Notes under the pieces: model-generated | What the model saw: only the letters and a program-made list of their open reading frames with translations | The model's database searches: none | Told to the model about the DNA's origin: nothing | Position numbers and translations under genes: made by a program | NCBI GenBank assembly: GCA_027577595.1 | Contig: JANBRJ010000021.1 | Span: 124,001 to 188,000 of the forward strand | Reading direction: 5' to 3' | Source: Coemansia sp. RSA 487 | Taxonomy: Eukaryota > Kickxellomycota > Kickxellomycetes > Kickxellales > Kickxellaceae | Length of the DNA: 64,000 nt | Shown: piece after piece, positions 43,390 through 53,400 of the stretch | How positions within the stretch are numbered: the first letter of the stretch is position 1 | Layout of the letters: every line of letters starts with the position of its first letter

Positions 43390-46095
43390 CTACACAACGG
43401 TGGACGGGAATCCGCTATAGTCGAACATTCTTTCGATATTGCGGCCGTCAGTCGTAAAGGCTAGCTTCATGCGAAGACGTAGAGCGGTTTTCGAAGGGTT
43501 TGCTATTTTAACCTGTTGCGTAACCGTGGAGCCAGCACTCACATGTTGGCCTGAGGGCGGCATGATTTGCAATTTTTGCGACTTTGGTACTGCAACCAAA
43601 AAGTTGAGGTCCGAGATGGGCATTTCGCTAGAGTTGTAAAAGGTCGCCAGTATCTCTACTATTGCTGGAGCTTTTTGTTTCTTGGACGGCGTCAACGTGA
43701 TGCGAAGCCCATTGGTATTGTAGATTTCGTATTCCTTGTCTAGATCCGCTGAAGAGAAGTTTGCCGACGTTTCCGATCCTGGAGACAAGATAGAGGTTGG
43801 CGAGATAGTTGCGCCGCCAAGCAGATCAGCCAACGCGTTGGCCGATGCTGAGGACGGGGGTGCATGCTGATGCGATTGAGCAGGCGGTTGCGATGGCTCT
43901 GTGTCTGCGTTAGCAGAAGGCGCATCATCCATCAGGTTTAGGAGGTCTGACATCACCGACTGTTTATTTGTTTCTACCGCCTTCTGGGCTTTGGCCTCAG
44001 CGTTTTCGGCAGACGCTGCGGCGTCGCCGATAAGGTCAGCCGGCTGGATGGCCGGGCGTCTGATGAGAGTCAGAGCCTTCATACGCATCGCTGTTGGATT
44101 TAGCACATACTCTTCGTAGGGCACGTCTGAGTACTCGGGGGCTGGCATCCGCTCAACCACGCCTGCCCGCACGCTATCAAGCTCTTTGCTAAGGAGCTTG
44201 TCAAACTCTGTAGCACGCGACTGTATCTCGCAGTCAACAGAGCGTTCATACCGCGAAAGAACCGAGCGGATCTCAGATGCAATTGATGGCTGGCTGGTAA
44301 ACCTTCCAGGTAGCTTGACCAGTGCAGTGAGCGCAATGCGCTTGTTTGTCGCAGAAACAATATGCGCCTTTAGGATCGCATCTAGAAGGCGCACAATGTC
44401 AGCAGGTTCAGGAATGGCCAGTGGTAGCTCCTCATCAACGGTAATCATTGCAGCTGGTGGTGCGCTGCCTTGGCGCGAGCCGCCGTCAGCAGATGCAGAG
44501 CCCTTATCTTGGATTGGCTTGCCAAGGGCGCCAAGGATATCCAGATCATCTGCGTCAAGCCCTGCACTTGAGTCTCTTGATGGTATGTCAGAAACCTCGG
44601 GCTCGATCTGCTGTTCAGAGCTAGTAACAAGCAAATCTGCGTACTCGCCGATAAGCCAGACGCCAGCAAAGACCATCTTGTCCTGTGAGATGTCGCGCTC
44701 AAGAAGCGCAAAGCAGTTTCGCGTAACTCGGCGCTGCATGTTTTCGTCAGCCTCCAGGGCAATGTAGCGAATGAACTTGAACAAATCGCGCAGATTCACA
44801 TAATTTCCGCCCATGCAAAGCACTCTGAGCATCCGCTCCACACGCCACTCAAGAGAGTCGCCAAACAGCGTGATTGCTGCACACAGGCGGTAGACCATGG
44901 ACGACCTGAATTCTAGATCGGCAACAGGCAGAACACGTAGAATGTCGGTAACCATGGGCCTTATGTTCTGGGCATTTATCAGTGCAAAGCTAAGGTCCAG
45001 CGCCCGGCGCCGAATGCTAATGTCGCTGTCGCGCATGCACTGCACAACTGTTGTGCGGTGGCGCTGGACCGACGGCGCCTCTGTGATGACTGCTGCAGAC
45101 AGTGTGGCAAGCGCTACATAGCGCACATTGTTGTCTTTGTACGACAAAAATTGGCCTAGGAGGTTTATCGCCAGCACGCGCAGAGGCTGCTCGGACGGAA
45201 TCGCAAGCGCAGTAACCGCACACTCGTAGATAATCGCAGCGCCTGCATTTTTGTACCAGTCGGTGCGCGACGCAACGTGGGTTAGTACATCGTTGAGCTC
45301 GTCTGCGGCCTCCTGCGATCCGCGGGCAATTACTCGCATAAGGCGCAAGATAGCGACCTGCAAAAATGGATCGCTGAAATTGGCTACCTCGTACTCGCTG
45401 GACGACTCAAAGTTCAGCAGCACGCGCAGCTGGCGCACAAGCACCGGTACAAGTTTACGACCTTCATCGAGGGCTTCCTGGCTGTGGTTGCAAAGCTCGG
45501 TCATCAGCGCAACAGCAGCCAGCTGAACACCGTGGTGCTTGTTTCCGAGCAGCGAGCGCACACGCTCCAAAAATGGCGCACAGAGCTCGGGGTCGCGACG
45601 CACAACTCGCACGGCAGCCAGTGCCGCCTTCTTGCGGATATACGACCGGGAGGAGTCCATTAGTCGCTGCACCTCATCCATAAGATCGTTGGCAACGCCA
45701 GTCGATGCCACACATGACATTGTGGTTAGGGCAAGCCCAACAATATAATCGTCTGGGTTGTTCATATCGCTTTTCAGAGAGTTTGTCAGGAGCGTCAGGA
45801 TCTCCTGCTTTTCATCCAGGAAGAGCGTGACACCGAGGTAGCCGACGCGTTTGTCAGAAAACCGGGGGCTGGCTGCCAGCTTGAGACATTCGAGCTGCCC
45901 AAACTGCACAGGGAAGCCAAGCAAGTAGATGTAAAGGAGCTTTTGCACATTCACATACCGTGCATCCTGCGAGTTGTTTTCCTTGAAGGATGTGCGGATG
46001 GCAGCCGATTCCCGCCGGATAACATTGCGCTCATCTGCCGCTGTCTTGCACACCCTGACAGCGCGAATCAGGTCCTTTAAACGAAAAAATGACAT
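43390..46095 (-). CDS. AP-1 complex subunit gamma (gamma-adaptin)
   Basis: The protein has 901 aa in one exon from the ATG at 46095, where the family start MSFFRLKDLIRAVRVCKTA is found. Residues about 1-590 form the adaptin trunk, with ADERNVIRRESAAIRTSFKE, DKRVGYLGVTLFLDE and repeated HEAT-like helices. A Pro/Ala/Ser-rich hinge of about 190 residues contains LLNLMDDA near residue 720, a clathrin-box-like motif. The last 115 residues are the gamma-ear (GAE) domain, beginning near YEIYNTNGLRITL, which binds accessory factors. Gamma-adaptin is a large subunit of the AP-1 clathrin adaptor, sorting cargo between the trans-Golgi and endosomes. No residue or segment is missing. The gene lies head to head with the unassigned gene at 46837. 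Confidence 0.95.
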   Translation of the reverse strand: MSFFRLKDLIRAVRVCKTAADERNVIRRESAAIRTSFKENNSQDARYVNVQKLLYIYLLGFPVQFGQLECLKLAASPRFSDKRVGYLGVTLFLDEKQEILTLLTNSLKSDMNNPDDYIVGLALTTMSCVASTGVANDLMDEVQRLMDSSRSYIRKKAALAAVRVVRRDPELCAPFLERVRSLLGNKHHGVQLAAVALMTELCNHSQEALDEGRKLVPVLVRQLRVLLNFESSSEYEVANFSDPFLQVAILRLMRVIARGSQEAADELNDVLTHVASRTDWYKNAGAAIIYECAVTALAIPSEQPLRVLAINLLGQFLSYKDNNVRYVALATLSAAVITEAPSVQRHRTTVVQCMRDSDISIRRRALDLSFALINAQNIRPMVTDILRVLPVADLEFRSSMVYRLCAAITLFGDSLEWRVERMLRVLCMGGNYVNLRDLFKFIRYIALEADENMQRRVTRNCFALLERDISQDKMVFAGVWLIGEYADLLVTSSEQQIEPEVSDIPSRDSSAGLDADDLDILGALGKPIQDKGSASADGGSRQGSAPPAAMITVDEELPLAIPEPADIVRLLDAILKAHIVSATNKRIALTALVKLPGRFTSQPSIASEIRSVLSRYERSVDCEIQSRATEFDKLLSKELDSVRAGVVERMPAPEYSDVPYEEYVLNPTAMRMKALTLIRRPAIQPADLIGDAAASAENAEAKAQKAVETNKQSVMSDLLNLMDDAPSANADTEPSQPPAQSHQHAPPSSASANALADLLGGATISPTSILSPGSETSANFSSADLDKEYEIYNTNGLRITLTPSKKQKAPAIVEILATFYNSSEMPISDLNFLVAVPKSQKLQIMPPSGQHVSAGSTVTQQVKIANPSKTALRLRMKLAFTTDGRNIERMFDYSGFPSTVV

Positions 46096-46836
46096 GTATA
46101 TATTTGTGCTTCTGTTCAGTAGTGTCGCTTGCGTGTACACGACAGGTGTTTCTCACTCGCAAGATTTGGTGGAACAACAGGCTTGAATTAGATTATTAGC
46201 TAGTTAAAACGAATAGAAGAGCAAATGCAATATTCGAAATTGAGAGCGAGAGAAAGCTACAAAAGTAGCTTGTGTGGACAGCACAAGCTCCGCCTCTACA
46301 TCTCTGTGATCTGATCTTAACTCAGTCTGATCCATTTCTTACAGGGAATTAGATTGTAGTGGCAGTAGCGCTCTACATGAATGACAAAGTCAGACGATCG
46401 ATTTCCACATGTGCTTAGCGCGAATCAGCAAACAGAGCGCGTTTTGAAATGTTTCGTGATTGATGTGAAAACGAACCAGCCTTGAAATTTTGATAAACCA
46501 GCACACCGCTTGTCCTTTTTCGGATCCAGGTTCAAGAAAAATGATGAACGCGATTTGAGCGCCAGAAAAAAGAAGCTGATGTGTGATTGGGCTCAATTTC
46601 GCACCTTCCTCGTGTTTGGATTCTAAAGAAAAAACGCGTGCCCAATTTCTTTTAAATATCTTCAATTTTGCGTGTCATTTTTTTTTTTGTATTTCTCCAC
46701 TTTTTTATTTACCATTTGGCCCCTCTCCCTCTTTTCCTTTTCGCCCTCTCTCTACACTTTCCCTTTCTTTACTTACCGGCTTTTACTTGGTTTGTATATT
46801 TTGTGTATTGGCTTCAAAGCAGAAATACAAAGCAGA
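46096..46836. other. Divergent promoter region, AP-1 gamma and unassigned gene
   Basis: About 740 bases separate two divergent starts. The half next to 46837 is T/C-rich. A small hairpin (AAGCTAC, four A, GTAGCTT at 46254-46271) is present. No gene is seen; an in-frame T-rich extension from 46672 encodes only hydrophobic filler and is probably leader sequence. Confidence 0.45.
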
Positions 46837-48075
46837 ATGGAATACTCGCCATACGCATCGCCGGCCAGCGCTGAGAACAACGTACACAACACTATTCCGG
46901 AGAGACGGCAACAGCAGCATAGTGGTCGGAAGCCTTCAGCATCATCGCAGCACATGACAAATGTCCCAAGCACACCCAAGACCCAAGCACGGATACAGCC
47001 ACCGACTAGCGCACCACCACCAAGATCCAAAGCCCAGTTTCTGCTGACCAGCCCCGAGGCTACTCGGCGGAGCAAAGAGTCGCTAGAGACATTCAAAGTA
47101 GCGCGCACCCTCAAAGAGGGGCTTTTGCGACTCAAAGCGCGTGTCGACCCGCAAGCAACGCCCAGTATGAACATGACTACTTGGCGGCGACCCATGCGCA
47201 CGTTCTCTGCAACTACAGCCAGTGCAGGAATAGCGGGGGGAAATAATAACAATGCCTATGCTGGTGGTGCAACGTCACGCAGACCTCTTTTGCGCCACCA
47301 TTCGGAGATACCCAGATGCATGTCCATGCGCTCGCCAGATCGCCAGCACTCCAGGGCGCCAAGCGCTGCGTCCCCAAAGGCGACCGCTGCTTGTGACCCG
47401 GCTTTAATGCCGGTCTTTATGTCTCCAAAATCCCGTCCAACTCCCCTTCACCTTGCTCACTCGTGTCCACAGCATCGTCTGGTAGGCCGCACCAGCAACG
47501 ATGGTCCTTTGCTGTCGCCTGCCTCCAACAGAACGAAGTCGCAGCCGCATAAGCATCATCGAGACACTATCAATCTGGTTCCAAAGTTCACACTTGACCA
47601 AGTAACAGAGGAATTTTCTTGCTCTACTGCTCAGCGTCGTCTGAGAAAAACCAACACAGCAGACACAATAAACTCGGCAAACGGCTCAACGAAACCGCAG
47701 ATACGCCCAAGGACCCCCGAGGACGAAAGCAGCCAGCACTCCGAGGTTGCCGAGGCCGCCGAGGCAATGATCCTGTTCATGAAGTCCGAGACATCCAGCC
47801 AGAACGATCTCTCCACATCTTCTCTCTCCCCGCCATACTTGAACCACCAAAGCCCGTTGGTATCACCGCTAATCCCCAATGCATCCAAATCTGAGCCCTT
47901 TCCACAGCCAGATGATCTAAGTAGCTGCAATAGCTCTGTGAATGGTCGTACTACGGGTGGATCGCTGGGTGGAGAAGATACAGATACAAAGCTCAAGCGG
48001 CCTCGGCCTGTATCCCGGACACCCAGCTCTAGCGGTGATATTTCTTCACACAAACGTATCCATGTCGACAACTGA
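46837..48075 (+). CDS. Unassigned disordered protein, 412 aa
   Basis: The start at 46837 (AGCAGAATGG) was chosen because the open frame upstream is T-rich leader sequence. The protein is Ser/Pro/Arg/His-rich with many SP and TP sites, suggesting regulation by proline-directed kinases. Two stretches look less random. One near residues 70-105 (SPEATRRSKESLETFKVARTLKEGLLRLKARVDP) is a basic amphipathic helix. The other near 300-320 (HSEVAEAAEAMILFMKSETS) is a short acidic-hydrophobic helix. SP-rich proteins with such paired short helices include fungal G1/S transcriptional repressors of the Whi5/Nrm1 type, but the match is too weak to assign. The C-terminus ends in a basic KLKRPRPVSRTP segment that could be a nuclear localisation signal. 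Function unknown. Confidence 0.65.
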   Translation: MEYSPYASPASAENNVHNTIPERRQQQHSGRKPSASSQHMTNVPSTPKTQARIQPPTSAPPPRSKAQFLLTSPEATRRSKESLETFKVARTLKEGLLRLKARVDPQATPSMNMTTWRRPMRTFSATTASAGIAGGNNNNAYAGGATSRRPLLRHHSEIPRCMSMRSPDRQHSRAPSAASPKATAACDPALMPVFMSPKSRPTPLHLAHSCPQHRLVGRTSNDGPLLSPASNRTKSQPHKHHRDTINLVPKFTLDQVTEEFSCSTAQRRLRKTNTADTINSANGSTKPQIRPRTPEDESSQHSEVAEAAEAMILFMKSETSSQNDLSTSSLSPPYLNHQSPLVSPLIPNASKSEPFPQPDDLSSCNSSVNGRTTGGSLGGEDTDTKLKRPRPVSRTPSSSGDISSHKRIHVDN

Positions 48076-48379
48076 TCGGTTTGCGACGTTGTAGAACTAC
48101 ATCTCTTCTGTAATAAATTATATATATATATTTTTTTTTTTTTGTCAAAGCAGCTGGAATATTTTTTTTGCTTTGGCCGTTCCAATATCACGTGTGAATA
48201 TAAACGACATCCCAAAAAGAACTGCAACACATCCGCAATAGCTATATTCTACAAGTGATCGTGACGCTTACTGGCACTTTTTTAGCAATGCGATAACAAT
48301 CCACTATTTTCTTAATATTTTGTAAACTAAAAAACAAGCACAAAGTATTTAAACGCTTTCATAAAAAAAACGTCGAACC
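48076..48379. other. Short intergenic region with poly(A) signal and TA/T tract
   Basis: An AATAAA at 48112-48117 lies 37 bases past the stop of the upstream gene and is a plausible polyadenylation signal. It is followed by TATATATATATA and 13 T residues (48119-48143). A CACGTG occurs at 48189-48194. The remainder is AT-rich and should contain the promoter of the ING gene. Confidence 0.5.
48119..48143. repeat. TA repeat followed by a T homopolymer
   Basis: A run of six TA units passes directly into 13 T residues. It is a simple-sequence tract downstream of the gene ending at 48075. Confidence 0.85.
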
Positions 48380-49354
48380 ATGGAGGATATTGGACTGGCG
48401 CTGGCAGACTTTGTCAGTAACTTAGAAAATGTGCCATCTGAAGTGCGGCATTTGTTTTCAGAGATTACAGACTTGGATGAGAGATACGAGGAATCACTTG
48501 GTCGGGCAGCTCAAAACGAACGAGCACTTCAAAGAGAGCTCAAAGACCAAGCAAACAGAGAACGTGCGAGCGAGCGAGAAGAAGAGCTGCTGAAATTAAT
48601 AGACAACGAACACACGACTGCTAAATTGTTGTGCCAAGAGAAGATGCGACTTGCCAAAAAGGCTCTGACAATAGTCCAGCGGCATTTAGCAAAACTGGAT
48701 TCGGAGATCAGGCACTTTGACAAGACGCCGTTTGATCAGAAACCCCAATACCAAGGACAACATCGTATCGGTAGTACTGCAGCCGCACGGATGGGTACTG
48801 GCAGCGGGTACGAGGTCGGCAGCACACCGTTAGCTCTAGGCACCGTAGGAATCCAGAACGGCGAGCTTGCATCGTTCAGACTACCGACTCCCAAGAAATT
48901 CAGCGATCCTATGTCAGCGTCTCTGGAATTTGATGATGGTGATATTCCTGCGTCAAACGGCATTTATACCCCGTCTCGTGCACCAAAGCGCCGCCACAAC
49001 CATCAAGGTAATGGTCCGCCTGGAGCTGGCAGTGGCCGCTCGTCGCTGGGTCCGTCGGGCGGAAATCGACTCTTGGAGCGACACAAGAAGCAACTCAAAC
49101 TTGCCAATTCGGTGCTTTCCTTGGATGGGATCGAGGTGGATGGCGGCAGTATGGGTGGCGGGATCGAAGAATCTGACGACCAGCTGTACTGCTTCTGCCA
49201 ACAGGTGTCATATGGCGATATGGTTGCTTGTGACGCATCCGACTGCAGGTACGAGTGGTTTCATTGGGATTGCGTTGGCCTCACTTCATCGCCCAAGGGC
49301 ACGTGGTATTGCAGCGAGTGTCTGGCAAAGCTTTTGGAGGACGACGAGGAATAG
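48380..49354 (+). CDS. ING-family chromatin protein with PHD finger
   Basis: The protein has 324 aa in one exon, with a strong start context (CGAACCATGG). Residues about 1-110 form the ING N-terminal helical domain, beginning LALADFVSNLENVPSEVRHLFSEI and rich in Glu/Arg coiled-coil heptads. A Gly/Ser-rich basic linker follows. Residues about 270-318 are a PHD finger with the Cys4-His-Cys3 pattern: YCFCQQ, CDASDCRYEWFHWDCVGL, GTWYCSEC. The SYGDMVACD segment carries the aromatic and acidic residues that read histone H3 trimethylated on Lys4. ING proteins (Yng1, Yng2, Pho23 in yeast) tether histone acetyltransferase or deacetylase complexes to active promoters. Which complex this one serves cannot be told from sequence. 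It is complete and converges on the ankyrin-DIL gene. Confidence 0.93.
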   Translation: MEDIGLALADFVSNLENVPSEVRHLFSEITDLDERYEESLGRAAQNERALQRELKDQANRERASEREEELLKLIDNEHTTAKLLCQEKMRLAKKALTIVQRHLAKLDSEIRHFDKTPFDQKPQYQGQHRIGSTAAARMGTGSGYEVGSTPLALGTVGIQNGELASFRLPTPKKFSDPMSASLEFDDGDIPASNGIYTPSRAPKRRHNHQGNGPPGAGSGRSSLGPSGGNRLLERHKKQLKLANSVLSLDGIEVDGGSMGGGIEESDDQLYCFCQQVSYGDMVACDASDCRYEWFHWDCVGLTSSPKGTWYCSECLAKLLEDDEE

Positions 49355-50404
49355 TCCTTTTTTATCAATGGAGGTTTGTATTGTTGCGTTTGCGTGGTGA
49401 CCTGCAGGGCCACAAAATGTTTGGATATAATGTAAAGGAGTATTATTATACGAGGAGTTCCCCGTCGTTTTTTTGCAGGAGCTCCTCAGGTTTAAATAGA
49501 GCTGAACTAGCACGAATGGAATTACCGCATATCAACATGTAAACAAATGTAGCGAATTCTGTGCGAGTATCTGTATTCTCAGATACCGGAAATGACCAGT
49601 GGCAGTAGCCGTGCGTGGTTGTCAGAGCGCGTATAATAGCAATAGCAAGAGGATCATTTGCTGTCACAATAACCCTTGGGTTCGTCAAGTCGGAAGCTGA
49701 GGCCCATTAGTAGCTGCGACACAGGTTTGGCAGCCTCACCTATCTGCTCCCAGCCTCAAAGTCCCCAGTTTAATTCTCGGAAGCGTTTTTTCTTTTTTTC
49801 TTTTAAATAATAAACACTGGCTGTTCACCATATGAATAGACAATTTTTACGACTAAAAATGTAGTTTTGTAGGGACCTAATTAAAGAACAGTAAGTGTGA
49901 TAACTATTAGGCTCACGAGCTGCCAAGCTGCCATCATTATCAGAATGTGTTACATAGTTTTAACGACTATAAAAGCCAATGGTTTGTTTGAAATGAACCC
50001 ATTCGTGGTGTCTCGGAATGCGACAAACAAAAACAGGAAGGAAGGAAAGAGCGGCGCTGCGCAATACGACTCCGCTTGGACTGCCACAGCCAGATGCCGG
50101 AATCGCGACATTTCCGCCGCCATCGGCTTCCACTATATCATCAACATTTTACGTTATGTATATTGAAGCACCTTTTGCTCTTGTCCTGAGATAGAACATG
50201 CAGGAGTGGAGCTATCAGCAGCATTTCCTGAACTGAATCAAAACCACCAAAGTTGGTTATTGAGTGGACAAAGTCCAAGAAGCCAGAAAATGACTAAATA
50301 GAGGGGGTCTAAAAGATGTGCTAGGAAAAGAGAAGGCTTTCGTTTATACATCCTTTGGCACCATCCCTTGAATCACAATATACATCCGCATGGCACTGCT
50401 TGTT
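49355..50404. other. Spacer between convergent ING and ankyrin-DIL genes
   Basis: About 1 kb between stop codons. No gene is supported. An 80-codon frame at 49446-49688 on the minus strand is mixed in composition but has no recognisable family and no splice partners. A T-rich run at about 49786-49803 follows a weak tRNA T-arm-like sequence that cannot be completed to a tRNA. Confidence 0.4.
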
Positions 50405-53400
50405 TTAGACACTTTGCAAAAGCGCGTTGAGGAACTTTGGCGGCACAGCTGGCGCCAGCTCAATATGGGCGACTCCGCCTTGGTTACCACAGTTGTTAGC
50501 AGAAGTGGAATTTGCATCCGCCTTGAGAATCGTATCTTTGCCGGTCTTTTGCGTCGACAGCTGGTTGGCTTTGCCTGAATGATAGGCTACCGTCTCGTTG
50601 CTCCAGTCACGGTTGTGCGAACGAGAATCACCGCCAATAGTGCCGCCTGAAGCAGAGGTAGCTCTCTTCGTGCTCCGGCGCTGCCACCACACTAGCCACT
50701 CGCGGCTGGTGGGTACGGCAAACGGCAGCATCTCTGTAGAGTCCAAGAGCTCGTTCATGTCCTCAGGCAGGCACTTTTTGCCCTTTGGGCCGCGCAGGCT
50801 AGCCGTCAGTATCGAGTCATCGTCTCCCCAGCCATGGCCGTTTGTGGCAGGAGCTGTATTTGGAGGCGGCTGCTGCGTCTGGTAAGCCGAAGCAGTGTAC
50901 CCATCTCCACTTGATTTACCACTGGCATTCTCCGCTGCAAAGTCGCCGCTCCCTTTGTTTCCGGGGTCAACACCAACAGAAGCACCGACGGGAGTATGCG
51001 AAGTGGCTATTGCTGCATCCATCGAGTCGATTGTTGTGCGCGAGCGCTGGCGGCTTACCGCCGATGATGTCTCGCTGATAGGCTCCAGACTATCGCTAAG
51101 GCGGGAATGGATGCTGCTTGCTCTGTCACCGCTGTGGCTCTGTCTAGGAGGCGACATGCTGCCGCCAGCGTTTCCTGGGAATAGCGTGCGTACGGAAGGC
51201 TTTGCGCTAGTGCTGGTCCCTGGCCGTGCAAGAGGCAGAAGCAGCCCACGCCTGCTTGAACGAGTACCGGCACGGCCGCGCGTGCTCCCGACAACACTTG
51301 AGGCATTTACAGTAACCGTGGAGCTCGATGACTGCGACTGCGACTGCGACTGCGAAGGGGGGCTTGGCCCGCCTGAGCTCTCTGCGGAAAGCCGGGAAAG
51401 AGGAATCGGTTGGCTGCTTTCGCGAGAAGTGCTCCAGTCAGAGCCCTGGCCGTCATTGACAACAGCAGCAATGCGAAGAAGGCCACCGCCAGACCCGCCA
51501 CGCGACGAGGAGCTTGCAAGATCAAAGGACAGCAGGTTTGGACGCCCGTCAAGCGTCCTGCGCTCAGTAAAGACAGAAGCAGTGCTGCGTCGCGACGTCT
51601 TTTCTATGTTTTGCTTCTCCTTTTCAACACGCTGGCTTTCGCGGATCTCCTTGGCTACGGATTCAAGGTACTCAACAACCTCTGGAGCAACCCTCTCCTC
51701 TTGAACCTCATAGCGATAGTTTGCTACAGCAGTCTCCTGCTGAAGTATATTAAGACTCTGCATCTTTGCTGTGGTCTCAAAGTACTCGCTTAGTTCTGGA
51801 AGATGTGTTAGGCACTGAAGCAGCTCCAGAAGCTCTACAACAGGGCCAAAGAATGTCTTGTAGAGCAGCGACTCGACGGACTGGGCATTACTGGTGCTAC
51901 TTGCCTTTGGCGAAACGGGCGGCTGCTCGCTATGTTTGGCTTCCTGCGGTTCGTTGTTACCGTCACTGGCGTTTGCTGTGGACAGCGCCCGGAGCCTGCT
52001 AGAGTTGGCACACACCCAGTCGCTAAGCTGAGTAAGGTTCATACGGATCTGCATTGCGCGAGAGCGTGAGCAGAAATCGCGTGTGGTCAGCACACGGTTG
52101 AATATTTCACTACCAAGGTAGCAGAACAGCTGGCGTACAATGCTCCAAATAACCTGCGGATGGATTTCGCACAGCTCCAGGAGATCCAGAAGACAGCCAA
52201 GCATGTACGTAATTGTCCGAGGTGACGGCGAGGTGACAAGTCTAGAAATCGATGTTGACTGCCGGTGGACATCCTGGCTCAGTCTGCCCGACACGAACGT
52301 ATCACCCGACGATGGGCGCTTGGCCGTTGAAGACTTGCGCTGGGTATTCTCAGCCGACTCACCCACGATCCCCTTCTTCGATTCAGGCACAAACGGTACG
52401 CCCTGCACTAGCTGCTCTACACAAAGTATCCAGGCAGGCGACACGCCGTTGGCCGTTGATGGTCCGCTAGCTGTGGGCTTTGGCGCAGAGACGCCCCCCA
52501 AAATGCTGCTTCCGCGAGGGCGACCACCGCCTTTCTGCAAAGCGGTCTGCGTGCGGCGCAGTGGCCTTCCGTCCGCGCTCATTCTGCTTGCATCTGCCTG
52601 GTTGCCAAAGAAAAACATGCTGAGCCTCTGCGATTTTTCTGCTTCAAACTTGACGTCTGCAAAAAGCTCGGGCATCGAGTCGTACGCAAGCAGCGAAACA
52701 TCGATCAACGGCTCCATCTCGGCCTCTATAGCGCGCACCAAAAGCGAATACGCATCCTGGATACATTCCGACATGCGCCCTTGCGCGTCGCTGGATATCT
52801 GTACAAGAGCTGCGTCACGCTTTAGAAAGTATATAAGCGTCTGTATGTTTGAAATCCAAAAGGCTAGAGCAACAGGGTCACTTTTGTGTGTCTGTACCTC
52901 ATGGATAATCGACGCAATCGAATCTGCTAGGAACGAGCCAAGAAAGTCCGGCGTGCCCAGGTGGTGGGCAAAGCGGGCCGCCAGGAATATCATGCTGGCC
53001 GGGACAAACTTGTACTCCGAATGTGCGTTGCTGTGGATCCAGCGCTCTGGATGGATGTCTTTCACCACAGCATGCAGAAACTGCGGAACTGCGGCTGGTG
53101 AAATGACAAACATCTGGTCGAGATTCAGAGTATCCCAATCAAACACTTGGGGCTCCTTTGTCTGGTTGTCATCGTCATCATCATCATTTTCACAAGCACC
53201 ACGATTGTTGGCTCTTCCGCGATTGTTGCTGCTGTTGTTGTTATGGTCGCCATTGGCATTATAATCGTCATAGTCGCCATCTGCAGCTGCGCTCCCATCA
53301 CCACCACTATGCATGCTGTTTCCGTTGCTGATACTGCCATTGCCGTGTACGGCGCCTCTTCCCTTGCTATTGTTTTGGTTGGACATGTGTCCCGCACTAT

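Noticed and set aside
49680-49790. Possible tRNA with T-arm-like sequence and a following T run
   Set aside because: The acceptor stem cannot be paired and no anticodon arm forms, so it fails as a tRNA.
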